This document shows, piece by piece, positions 1 through 7,486 of a stretch of 27,463 bases of DNA (positions are counted from its first letter, which is position 1; the number at the start of each line of letters is the position of its first letter). Both the position numbers and the translations under genes were made by a program. Below the pieces are notes generated by a model. That model saw only the letters and a list, made by a program, of their open reading frames with translations, did no database searches and was not told the origin of the DNA. The stretch lies in contig CALCGX010000040.1 in the NCBI GenBank assembly GCA_937901225.1, positions 1 to 27,463 of the forward strand, written 5' to 3'. This DNA comes from an uncultured Bacteroidales bacterium (GTDB taxonomy: Bacteria > Bacteroidota > Bacteroidia > Bacteroidales > Paludibacteraceae).

Positions 1-46
1 ACACGCCCCCCAGACGCGTACTCTAACCGGGCTGAGCTACATCCCG
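1..46 (-). tRNA. tRNA-Pro (anticodon GGG), 5' part only
   Basis: Read on the minus strand from position 46, the sequence gives a 7-base acceptor strand CGGGATG, TA, a D arm (GCTC paired with GAGT), then an anticodon stem CGCGT/GCGTG around the loop CTGGGGG. Loop bases 3-5 are GGG, which reads proline CCC/CCU codons. The C at position 1 is typical of bacterial tRNA-Pro. The variable loop, T arm and 3' acceptor strand lie outside the window. Confidence 0.9.
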
Positions 47-61
47 CTCTGTTTTCGTTTG

Positions 62-69
62 CAAAGGTA
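62..69 (-). promoter_or_regulatory. Bacteroidales -7 box (TACCTTTG) for tRNA-Pro
   Basis: The minus strand reads TACCTTTG, the TAnnTTTG box recognised by the Bacteroidota primary sigma factor. It lies 16 bases before the tRNA 5' end, so transcription would start just ahead of the tRNA. A TTTG upstream box is present at 88-91 but with 18 rather than 20 bases of spacing. Confidence 0.65.
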
Positions 70-186
70 CATAAAAAACTACAAAAACAAACTATTTTGG
101 GCTAATAATTTTAATTATGCCTTAAAATATTGCGAAAATGTGGCAAAGGTCATGTTTGATATTATATAGCTGTTTGACCTTTATAT

Positions 187-224
187 AAAACATTGCCACT
201 TGTTGGAGCAAGTGGCAATGTTTT
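187..224 (-). terminator. Rho-independent terminator after the CotH gene
   Basis: A perfect 16-base-pair inverted repeat (187-202 with 209-224) has a 6-base loop. Its outer pairs are A/T runs, so U-rich RNA follows the stem in either direction. It begins 4 bases past the CotH stop codon. Confidence 0.85.
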
Positions 225-227
225 ATT

Positions 228-2303
228 TTATCGTACAACAACCTTCTCTCCGTTAACTATATATATTCCGGCTGGAATTGCAATACGGGTTGTTCCTTTC
301 TTTGCATTAATTTCACGAACCTTGCGACCATCGACACTGTATATTTCAATCAATTGTGGCTCAAGCAGTGTCATCATTATGCAATCTCCTCCTTCGACAA
401 GGATATTGTCGCTTTCAACGTTGTTGACACCTGTCGATTGGGTGAAACTGATATTGTAATCGTTTATGCGCAATTCATTTGTTTCGTTATCCACAACGTA
501 TGCATTGCTTATTTTAATATTACGGTTTTCTTCATTTATGATTTCTTCGCATGAGAGTATCAACTCTGCTATAAGTTCACCTTCTGAGAAGCATTCGTCG
601 TTGTCGGAATATGCTGTTATGCGATAAATGTTATTTCCTCTGTCGGTGTATGATAGATTATGATTGGCTGTAATATCTCCACTAAACACATCTATAACAG
701 AAATACCTTGAGGTAATGTAACATCAAACTGCATGGCCTTGTATTCTTCCTCGCCGTAGCTCAGCAGGTTAAGGCTTGCAAGCTGTGTGTCACCAACCTC
801 CAACACCATTTCATCTGCAATGAATTCACTTATAGCCAGTGGCGTGCTGTACCAATATGTGGCAATTGGAGCTTCATTGCTTTCAATTAATTTTACAATG
901 GCACCGGCATCGCTGAGTTCAATATTTCCATTCTTGTCGTAATCGGCTTTGCTTGTGCTGAGCGATGTGTGTGTGTTGCCATTGATGTGCGCTGTTACAA
1001 GTGCAACATCGTGTATTGTTATCTGGTTGTTGTTGTTGACATCGCCTGCCATTGTATGTATAAGGTCATCTATATCATACTTTTCAAGGTTTTCGTATAT
1101 GAAGTTTGCTCTCTCTTCAATCCACTCCTTGTGACGGTTCTTGTCTGTTTCTGTGAATCCGTATGCGTTGTTAGGTGCATACAAGTTGTTCTCGAATGAA
1201 CTTTCGGCAAAAGAGTAGTAGTGGTCGATGTAGTCGAAAAGTTCGTCGATGCTGTTGTCGTTCATGAACTCAACCCATGCTTTATAGTAATGCTTCTTGA
1301 ATGATTCAAGGTTCATCAAGTCACTAAAGAATTTGTATCCGGATTCGCTATACATCGATGAGTTCAACAAACTTGATGTTGTGCCGTAGTAGCAATAACT
1401 ATGTCCGTTCTCGTATCCAAATCCCCAGTCAAAGTCCCATATTGGTCCGAACTTGTATTTGGAGCTTGAACTGTTTTCTACCTCCTTGAACATGAATATA
1501 CTTTTGGGATGACCTAACTCCTGATTGAGAGCAAGGTCATTTGCGAGTATAAAGTTTGCCAAAGTTCCCATATCTGCCATGTCGTCTATCTCTTTTCCCT
1601 GATACAATGCATTGCATAATTCATTGAACTGATCCGGAATAGTTCTTTTGCGTGCGGTTACGTTAGGAGTGGAAGAATCGTTCAGGTCCGGCTCTTTTAC
1701 AAATACCGGCAAGTTGTAGTTCTTGCTGTTGAATTTGTATTCGTCGTCTGAGTTGCTGTCTAGTTCAAGCAGGTAGCCGGTGTCTTCATCGACATCAACG
1801 CTGTTGTTTGCCAATCCCACCTTTTCTGTGAACATATAGCTTCCCATGTATTGTCCATTCATGTATAGCTCTACCGGTACAATGTGGTTTGTGTATTCGG
1901 CACCTGCCATCTGACCAATCTTCATGGCTATGGCATTTGCCATAAGCGAACCCGACTGGGCATTGGCAAGCAGCACCCAGCTCTTTGCCTCGTGTAGCCC
2001 AAAGAGCGATTGCTTTTGGTCAAATTTGATGCGGTAAGGCTTTTTGTCAAAGCCCGTCCAAGAGTAGTTTCCACGTCCTTTGATCTCCATAGCCAAAGGT
2101 TCCGTTTTTGTACCTATACTCTGATAGTCACTCAACCCCATATTATCAAGATAATAAGTGGCATTAATGTAATCCTCTTTACTTGTAATTGCTGCACTGT
2201 TCTCCGTTTGAATATACAACACGGGCAGTGTACCTGATGGTGATACTGCTTGTAGCGACACAGATAGGCACGCTAATAGCAAGAAAAATACTGTTCGTTT
2301 CAT
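228..2303 (-). CDS. Secreted CotH-kinase-family protein with dockerin, cohesin-like domain and C-terminal sorting tail
   Basis: 691 residues from the ATG at 2303, chosen over an upstream in-frame start because it gives a clean signal peptide (MKRTVFFLLLACLSVSLQA) just after a -7 promoter box. Residues about 30-410 match the CotH kinase family: the EIKGRGN motif, KKPYRIKF, an MGSYMFTEKV segment and IWDFDWGFGY near its end. Residues about 418-478 form a type I dockerin-like pair of calcium loops (GDVNNNNQITIHD and ADYDKNGNIELSD). Residues about 490-625 are a beta-rich region with cohesin-like features. The last 60 residues resemble the C-terminal sorting tails of type IX-secreted proteins (YSVDGRKV, then AGIYIVNGEKVVVR). 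CotH proteins are atypical protein kinases; the substrate here is unknown. The protein is probably exported and surface-attached. It is transcribed alone. Confidence 0.85.
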   Translation of the reverse strand: MKRTVFFLLLACLSVSLQAVSPSGTLPVLYIQTENSAAITSKEDYINATYYLDNMGLSDYQSIGTKTEPLAMEIKGRGNYSWTGFDKKPYRIKFDQKQSLFGLHEAKSWVLLANAQSGSLMANAIAMKIGQMAGAEYTNHIVPVELYMNGQYMGSYMFTEKVGLANNSVDVDEDTGYLLELDSNSDDEYKFNSKNYNLPVFVKEPDLNDSSTPNVTARKRTIPDQFNELCNALYQGKEIDDMADMGTLANFILANDLALNQELGHPKSIFMFKEVENSSSSKYKFGPIWDFDWGFGYENGHSYCYYGTTSSLLNSSMYSESGYKFFSDLMNLESFKKHYYKAWVEFMNDNSIDELFDYIDHYYSFAESSFENNLYAPNNAYGFTETDKNRHKEWIEERANFIYENLEKYDIDDLIHTMAGDVNNNNQITIHDVALVTAHINGNTHTSLSTSKADYDKNGNIELSDAGAIVKLIESNEAPIATYWYSTPLAISEFIADEMVLEVGDTQLASLNLLSYGEEEYKAMQFDVTLPQGISVIDVFSGDITANHNLSYTDRGNNIYRITAYSDNDECFSEGELIAELILSCEEIINEENRNIKISNAYVVDNETNELRINDYNISFTQSTGVNNVESDNILVEGGDCIMMTLLEPQLIEIYSVDGRKVREINAKKGTTRIAIPAGIYIVNGEKVVVR

Positions 2304-2323
2304 GTCAAAAATATATTTTGCGA

Positions 2324-2355
2324 CAAAGGTACAAAAAAAAATGCACATACGCAAG
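2324..2355 (-). promoter_or_regulatory. Promoter of the CotH gene (CTTG-N20-TACCTTTG)
   Basis: The minus strand has TACCTTTG at 2331-2324 and CTTG at 2355-2352, exactly 20 bases apart. The predicted start of transcription lies about 13 bases before the ATG, so the leader is very short. The upstream box falls inside the loop of the thrS terminator. Confidence 0.7.
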
Positions 2356-2372
2356 TGCATGTGCATTTTTTA
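2333..2372 (-). terminator. Rho-independent terminator of thrS
   Basis: ATGCACAT (2341-2348) pairs with ATGTGCAT (2359-2366) around a 10-base loop. The stem is extended by A/T pairs and followed on the minus strand by a run of eight T. It lies 25 bases past the thrS stop codon. Confidence 0.85.
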
Positions 2373-2396
2373 TATAGATTATCCTAGAAGGTACTA

Positions 2397-4358
2397 TCAA
2401 TACGCATTCATCTGCTCTTTCACAGTCGCAGTAATCATGTCTGCAAACTCTTGCACCGTCATTTGACCTTTCTCTTCAGCACCTTGTTGGCGAACACTGA
2501 CGAGTCCAAGTTCTGCCTCCTTCTCACCTACGATGAGCATGTATGGGATACGCTTGAGTTCGTTATCACGGATCTTACGACCCAATTTCTCGTTGCGGTC
2601 GTCCACGATGCAGCGTACATCTTGTGCCTCAAGCATCTCTTTCACCTTGTGTGCATACTCGTTGCTCTTCTCAGAGATTGGGAGTACTACGGCTTGGTCT
2701 GGAGTCAACCACAATGGGAACTTACCTGCGGTATGCTCGATGAGCACAGCCACGAAACGCTCCATACTTCCGAATGGCGCACGGTGAATCATCACAGGGC
2801 GGTGCTTTTGGTTATCTTCGCCTACATACTCCAACTCAAAGCGCTCTGGCAAGTTGTAATCCACTTGGATAGTACCCAACTGCCAACGACGACCGAGAGC
2901 ATCTTTGACCATAAAGTCGAGTTTTGGACCATAGAAAGCAGCCTCACCAGTCTCTACGCGAGCAGGCAATCCCTTCTCTTGGCATGCCTCGATGATAGCT
3001 TGCTCTGCCTTCTCCCATACCTCGTCTGAACCAACATATTTAGTGGTGTTGTTAGGATCGCGGAGAGAGATTTGTGCCTCGAAGTTCTCAAATGCCAATG
3101 ACTTGAAGATGATCTCGATAATCTCCATCACACGGATAAACTCGCTCTTCACTTGGTCAGGACGGCAGAAGATATGCGCATCATCTTGTGTAAATGAACG
3201 CACGCGCGTCAAACCGTGCAACTCACCTGATTGCTCATAGCGATACACTGTACCGAACTCAGCAATACGCAAAGGAAGATCTTTGTATGAGTGAGGTTGG
3301 TTCTTAAAGATTGTACAGTGGTGAGGGCAGTTCATTGGTTTGAGCAAGTAAACCTCGCCTTCCTCTGGAGTGGTGATTGGTTGGAAAGAGTCCTTACCAT
3401 AGTGATCCCAGTGACCAGAAGTGATGTACAAATTCTTGTTACCGATATGTGGAGTGATAACTTGCTGATAACCATATCGTTTTTGAATCTTCTTGAGGAA
3501 GTCCTCGAGGCGCAAACGGAGTGCTGTGCCCTTTGGCAACCAGATAGGAAGACCCTTACCCACCATATCAGAGAACATAAAGAGTTCGAGCTCTTTACCA
3601 ATCTTGCGGTGGTCGCGTTTCTTTGCCTCTTCGAGGAGAGTTAGATACTCATCCAACATCGCTTTCTTTGGGAATGTGATACCATAGATACGAGTCATCA
3701 TTGGACGAGAATCGTCGCCACGCCAGTATGCAGCCGCACAACTGAGCACCTTGATGGCTTTGATGGCCTCTGTTGAAACCAAGTGAGGACCTTTACAAAG
3801 GTCAGTGAACGCACCTTGTGTATAGGTAGAGATATGTCCATCTTCCAGTTCGCTGATAAGCTCGCATTTATATGTTTGTCCCTTTGCACCAAACTCTGCC
3901 AACGCATCTGCCTTAGCAATTGACTTCTTTACTAGTGGCTCTTTCTTAGCGCGAAGCTCAGCCATCTTTTGCTCAATAGCAGCAAAGTCGCTATCCTTGA
4001 TGGTTTGTCCCTCAGCAGGATACACATCATAGTAGAAACCATTCTCAATAGCAGGACCGATACCGAATTGGATGCCAGGATACAACTCCTGCAATGCCTC
4101 TGCCATCAAGTGGCTTGAGGTGTGCCAGAAGGCATGCTTTGCCTCTTTGTCCTCCCACTTGTGGAGCTTAATCTCGCAATCTTCTGTGATTGGTGCATTG
4201 AGTTCTACGATTTGCCACTCCTCTTGATTAGGAGCTTTGATACTGGCAACAAGGATGTCTTGTGCTAAACGGCTGCTGATGCTAGCAGCTACTTCGTAAG
4301 CGGTGATTCCGCTCTCGTACTCGCGGACGCCTCCGTCCGGAAAAGTGATTTTAATCAT
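2397..4358 (-). CDS. thrS: Threonyl-tRNA synthetase
   Basis: 653 residues, normal full length for bacterial ThrRS. It charges tRNA-Thr with threonine in the cytoplasm. Residues 1-60 form the TGS domain. The editing domain follows with its HxxxH motif (H79, H83), which removes mischarged serine. The class II core carries the zinc-site cysteine in MNCPHHC, motif 2 around LHGLTRVRSFTQDDAHIF, and motif 3 near HRAPFGSMERF. The C-terminal 100 residues are the anticodon-binding domain (DQAVVLPIS onward). It has its own promoter and its own terminator, so it appears monocistronic. infC, rpmI and rplT, which often follow thrS, are not downstream. Confidence 0.98.
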   Translation of the reverse strand: MIKITFPDGGVREYESGITAYEVAASISSRLAQDILVASIKAPNQEEWQIVELNAPITEDCEIKLHKWEDKEAKHAFWHTSSHLMAEALQELYPGIQFGIGPAIENGFYYDVYPAEGQTIKDSDFAAIEQKMAELRAKKEPLVKKSIAKADALAEFGAKGQTYKCELISELEDGHISTYTQGAFTDLCKGPHLVSTEAIKAIKVLSCAAAYWRGDDSRPMMTRIYGITFPKKAMLDEYLTLLEEAKKRDHRKIGKELELFMFSDMVGKGLPIWLPKGTALRLRLEDFLKKIQKRYGYQQVITPHIGNKNLYITSGHWDHYGKDSFQPITTPEEGEVYLLKPMNCPHHCTIFKNQPHSYKDLPLRIAEFGTVYRYEQSGELHGLTRVRSFTQDDAHIFCRPDQVKSEFIRVMEIIEIIFKSLAFENFEAQISLRDPNNTTKYVGSDEVWEKAEQAIIEACQEKGLPARVETGEAAFYGPKLDFMVKDALGRRWQLGTIQVDYNLPERFELEYVGEDNQKHRPVMIHRAPFGSMERFVAVLIEHTAGKFPLWLTPDQAVVLPISEKSNEYAHKVKEMLEAQDVRCIVDDRNEKLGRKIRDNELKRIPYMLIVGEKEAELGLVSVRQQGAEEKGQMTVQEFADMITATVKEQMNAY

Positions 4359-4430
4359 GTTTTTCTTTTTAATAAACCTACAAATGTTTACGGCTCAGGG
4401 CGCACAAATGCCCATTTACCAATTTCGCTG

Positions 4431-4462
4431 CAAAGGTACAACAAAATTTGCAAGTGTGCAAA
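4431..4462 (-). promoter_or_regulatory. Promoter of thrS (TTTG-N20-TACCTTTG)
   Basis: A full consensus Bacteroidales promoter: TTTG at 4462-4459 and TACCTTTG at 4438-4431 on the minus strand, separated by 20 bases. This implies an mRNA leader of roughly 65 bases before the thrS ATG. Confidence 0.85.
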
Positions 4463-4472
4463 TTTTTAAGGT

Positions 4473-4507
4473 GAAAACTGAAAGCGGAAAGGCGAAATAG
4501 TGAAACG
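4473..4507. repeat. Degenerate heptad array upstream of thrS (GAAAnnn x5)
   Basis: Five consecutive 7-base units: GAAAACT, GAAAGCG, GAAAGGC, GAAATAG, TGAAACG. It lies just upstream of the thrS promoter. The unit resembles the GAAAACG heptads found inside the neighbouring glycosyltransferase gene at 4998-5032. Confidence 0.7.
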
Positions 4508-4559
4508 ACGAGAGATAGACCAGGACAGAGTACGGGGAAAGTATTGGATAGTAATGGAT

Positions 4560-4592
4560 TGGTATCGAAGTGGTAACGAGATGGTAACGAGA
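4560..4592. repeat. 11-base tandem array (TGGTAACGAGA type)
   Basis: Three consecutive 11-base units: TGGTATCGAAG, TGGTAACGAGA, TGGTAACGAGA. More degenerate units seem to extend leftward to about 4540. It lies between the end of the GT2 gene and thrS. The unit resembles the reverse complement of the TACCACTACGA units at 17409-17430. Confidence 0.75.
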
Positions 4593-4648
4593 AAGAAAGC
4601 GGAACTATATAGCAATATTAGAAAGATAGAAGCGGGGTATTTACCTCA

Positions 4649-5671
4649 TTACTTGTTCTTTCTCATCACATAGAAATCCCATACAATACTACGCTTTGCA
4701 AGATAGTCGCAGGAGATAGAGCGTCCGTCACATTGGGTACAAGACATCGGATATTGCTTCTTCATCTGATGATATGCACAGCGTGCCTGAAAGACCGCTT
4801 TAGCATTGGGCCATTGCTTGGTCAGCAGCATCTGTAATGCCGCCAAATAATCCATAAAGAAGCGCACCACCATCACCCAGCAAAGGCGTGAGAAAGGCAA
4901 GTTTTTGCGAAGCATCAGCAGATTGTTGCGGAAATTAAGGAAAGTCTTACGTGGGTTCTCATACCCCAATGTGCCACCACCAACGTGGTACACCGTTGAA
5001 AACGGAAAAGCGAAAACGGAAAACGGAAAATTATTATTCATTCGCCAGCAGAGGTCAATCTCCTCTTGGTGCGCGAAGAAATTAGCATCCAATCCGCCCA
5101 ATTCCTTATATACTCGCGTGCGCACGAGCAGACATGCGCCCGTTGCCCAAAAGATAGGAGCCACCTCGTCGTACTGCCCATGGTCCTCCTCCAATTGTGT
5201 CATTAACCGTCCACGGCAATACGGATAGCCCAGCATATCCATCATACCACCAGCAGCTCCTGCATGCTCAAAACGAATAGCAGTCACTTTGCCCTGGTCA
5301 AAAAGCTGTTTAGAATGCCATGATAGCACTTTAGGCTGGGCCGCTAACACCTCAGAATGCGCATCCATATACTCCAACATACGTTCTAGCCAATGTGGCG
5401 TAACCTCTACATCGGAATTGAGCAGTACTATATATTCGGCATCCACCTGCTCAATAGCGCGATTGTAGCCCTCCGCAAAGCCATAGTTCTGGTCCAATGC
5501 AATCACTCGTACAGGTTGTGTTTGAAGGTAAGTCAAAGTTTGGTCGGTAGAACCATTGTCTGCCACCACAATCTCTACATCGGGCAGCTGAGTATGCAGC
5601 AAAACCGATGGCAAGAACTGACGAAGCATCGCTTCGCTATTCCAAGTCAGTATGACGACAGAGCACTTCAA
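4649..5671 (-). CDS. Family 2 glycosyltransferase (WbbL/rhamnosyltransferase-like)
   Basis: 340 residues. The N-terminal GT-A fold carries VVILTWNS, the nucleotide-binding DNGST at 38-42 and the DxD-equivalent NSD at 85-87. The acceptor region holds HQEEIDLCWR followed by TVYHVGGGTLGYENPRKTF, typical of O-antigen/rhamnan-type GT2 enzymes that act at the inner membrane. It is the last gene of a likely capsule operon, after the Wzi-like gene. The first possible start after the in-frame stop is a TTG at 5671, which lies at the edge of a heptad repeat; there is no ATG there. A second heptad array (4998-5032) encodes the odd segment FPFSVFAFPFS between the WR and TVYHVGG motifs. The donor sugar cannot be told. 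Confidence 0.9.
   Translation of the reverse strand: MKCSVVILTWNSEAMLRQFLPSVLLHTQLPDVEIVVADNGSTDQTLTYLQTQPVRVIALDQNYGFAEGYNRAIEQVDAEYIVLLNSDVEVTPHWLERMLEYMDAHSEVLAAQPKVLSWHSKQLFDQGKVTAIRFEHAGAAGGMMDMLGYPYCRGRLMTQLEEDHGQYDEVAPIFWATGACLLVRTRVYKELGGLDANFFAHQEEIDLCWRMNNNFPFSVFAFPFSTVYHVGGGTLGYENPRKTFLNFRNNLLMLRKNLPFSRLCWVMVVRFFMDYLAALQMLLTKQWPNAKAVFQARCAYHQMKKQYPMSCTQCDGRSISCDYLAKRSIVWDFYVMRKNK
4998..5032. repeat. Heptad array inside the glycosyltransferase gene (GAAAACG x5)
   Basis: Five contiguous 7-base units on the plus strand: GAAAACG, GAAAAGC, GAAAACG, GAAAACG, GAAAATT. They are translated in the GT2 gene on the other strand as a Phe/Pro/Ser-rich stretch and do not break its frame. Confidence 0.85.
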
Positions 5672-5691
5672 GTTGACAGTTTACAGTTGAC
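5671..5691. repeat. Heptad array at the Wzi/GT2 junction (AGTTGAC x3)
   Basis: Three units: AGTTGAC, AGTTTAC, AGTTGAC, followed by a degenerate fourth (AATTAGT). The array fills most of the 30-base gap between the Wzi-like stop codon and the GT2 start, overlapping the TTG start. On the minus strand the unit is GTCAACT, the same as in the array at 13635-13704. Confidence 0.8.
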
Positions 5692-5701
5692 AATTAGTGG
5701 A

Positions 5702-7483
5702 TTAGAAGCCAAAACTAAAGGCGGCTGAAACGGTGAAGTTTTTACCTTGATAGTATCGTGGCATGTATTTATCCAAATAATATTGCGCAGTGCCAATATC
5801 TTCGCTAGGCAGTGCATCGGTTTTAAGGTTGTCAAAAGCCCGCGCATTGTTGTATTCAAGCGCCAATGTCAAATACATATTCGGATGCACCTCGTAGATA
5901 CCATCTACACGGAAAACATCGTTGCGGAAGATGGCATGGTCGAATGGTTTTTGAGCTATAGTCTCTGAGATATTATTACGCAGATAAGCATAGGAATTAT
6001 ACTTTGTATCATTGGTGTAACTCATCTTCACGAGCATTCCCCTGATTGGTCGGTATGCCAACTCCGCATAGATAGACTGGGCATTATCGCCCATATAATG
6101 ACCCATATTATAGGAGTTGGAAGTCCATGCCAATGCCTCAATAGAGTGCGTATAGCATGCGATATAAGAACGCACAAACTCCCCCTTCAAGCTTAGACCC
6201 TTGATTGGCCAACCCGACCAATTGAAGCCCACGAGATAGGAGATTGGATTATTCTCGGGATTTGAGGGCTTGAAACGAGAAAATTTCACCTCATCCACAA
6301 AGAACGATCCATATACATGCAAGTGCTCAACAGGGCGCACCGACAGCGAAGCAAAAGCTTGGGAGTTTTGGTTTTGTGTGCGAATACCTTTGCTCAAAAG
6401 GTGGTCAAGCGACTTGTAAAACGCAATTGGTATCAAATAAGCTGCCTGAATGGTACGCTCGGCATACACCACCGAATTACCAAACGACAACGACACATAC
6501 TTAACAGGCGTGAATGTGAACATATTTGCCGCCATAAACTTATTCATTGGGCGGTAGTTCTTGAGCACGCCATCGGTGGTTTGTTCTACGTAATAATAGG
6601 TAGAATCTGCGACATTCGACACCAACCAAGCATGGAAATAGTCGAATTGGAACCACTTGCATGGTGTCAATTGCAACGTAATCATCGGCGCAGCAGGCGT
6701 ACGCTGCGAGAGGATATTAGAGGCATGATAAGCGTCTCCCCATTGGATATTCTCGCGTTGGATACCGATACTACCCCACCAAGTGTATAGACTGATTCCA
6801 CCTTTGGAGTCGGAGAAGTCGCCACCATAGGTAGCCTCTTTGTATTGTACACCTGGCATAGGCAACAATGCTGGTTGCTGACGAGATGCACCATAATGAA
6901 TCTGTGCACCATACATCTTATCGTATTTGCCTGGGTAATCTTCTGTTTTCAGCCAATTGCCATTCCATGAGTTATCGCGCAAACTTCCCCAAATACTCAA
7001 GTGCTTAGCAATATCCATTTGCAATTCTGCTCCCCACCAACGTTGTAATAAACCACCATGTCGATTGATGGATATATTAGCACCTAAAATAGGGCGCAGG
7101 CGCATTTTGAACATGTTGTTGCGCGATTTATAGCTGAATTGTGGGTCAGCCAACGAGAGATTGAATGTACTATGGTCTGTGTATTGCACATAATTATCAA
7201 CCATCGTATCGCGCTCCAAAGCAAACTCGTTGAGGTAGAATGCCAAGTCTTTTTGTTGACGATTATTTAGCAGAGAATCAGCCGCTTGCGCCTCAAGCAA
7301 CATAGCAGCCACTTGTTGACGCGAATAGGGACGCACTGCCGTCTGATGCACCAGCACTCCATCAGTTAGAAGTTCATCCAGAAAATCATACAGCTTGGTT
7401 TGAGTCAATGGAACAGGGATATTTTGCGCTATGCTTACCAACGCCTGTCCAAAGATAAATAATATGAGCAATAACCTCTTCAT
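5702..7483 (-). CDS. Wzi-like capsule assembly outer-membrane beta-barrel protein
   Basis: 593 residues with a signal peptide (MKRLLLILFIFGQALVSIAQ). A short helical segment with the LDELLTDGVLV and RPYSRQQVAAML pattern comes first. A long beta-barrel region with alternating aromatic strands follows and ends in a terminal phenylalanine (FTVSAAFSFGF), as expected for insertion by BAM. The region with FMAANMFTFTP, SFGNSVVYAER and LIPIAFYKSLDH fits the Wzi family, which helps anchor or assemble capsular polysaccharide at the cell surface. The ATG lies 3 bases after the stop of the sugar transferase gene, so the two are cotranscribed. The fit to Wzi is by recalled family pattern; another OM barrel is possible. 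Confidence 0.8.
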   Translation of the reverse strand: MKRLLLILFIFGQALVSIAQNIPVPLTQTKLYDFLDELLTDGVLVHQTAVRPYSRQQVAAMLLEAQAADSLLNNRQQKDLAFYLNEFALERDTMVDNYVQYTDHSTFNLSLADPQFSYKSRNNMFKMRLRPILGANISINRHGGLLQRWWGAELQMDIAKHLSIWGSLRDNSWNGNWLKTEDYPGKYDKMYGAQIHYGASRQQPALLPMPGVQYKEATYGGDFSDSKGGISLYTWWGSIGIQRENIQWGDAYHASNILSQRTPAAPMITLQLTPCKWFQFDYFHAWLVSNVADSTYYYVEQTTDGVLKNYRPMNKFMAANMFTFTPVKYVSLSFGNSVVYAERTIQAAYLIPIAFYKSLDHLLSKGIRTQNQNSQAFASLSVRPVEHLHVYGSFFVDEVKFSRFKPSNPENNPISYLVGFNWSGWPIKGLSLKGEFVRSYIACYTHSIEALAWTSNSYNMGHYMGDNAQSIYAELAYRPIRGMLVKMSYTNDTKYNSYAYLRNNISETIAQKPFDHAIFRNDVFRVDGIYEVHPNMYLTLALEYNNARAFDNLKTDALPSEDIGTAQYYLDKYMPRYYQGKNFTVSAAFSFGF

Positions 7484-7486
7484 GGC

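Noticed and set aside
2451..3029. Long open frame of 192 codons on the plus strand opposite thrS
   Set aside because: It lies fully inside a certain thrS gene, has no promoter or family motif, and is a shadow of its codon pattern.
4359..4430. Threonine-responsive leader (T-box or ThrS operator-like structure)
   Set aside because: The leader is only about 70 bases and shows no T-box core, tRNA-like arm or strong hairpin.
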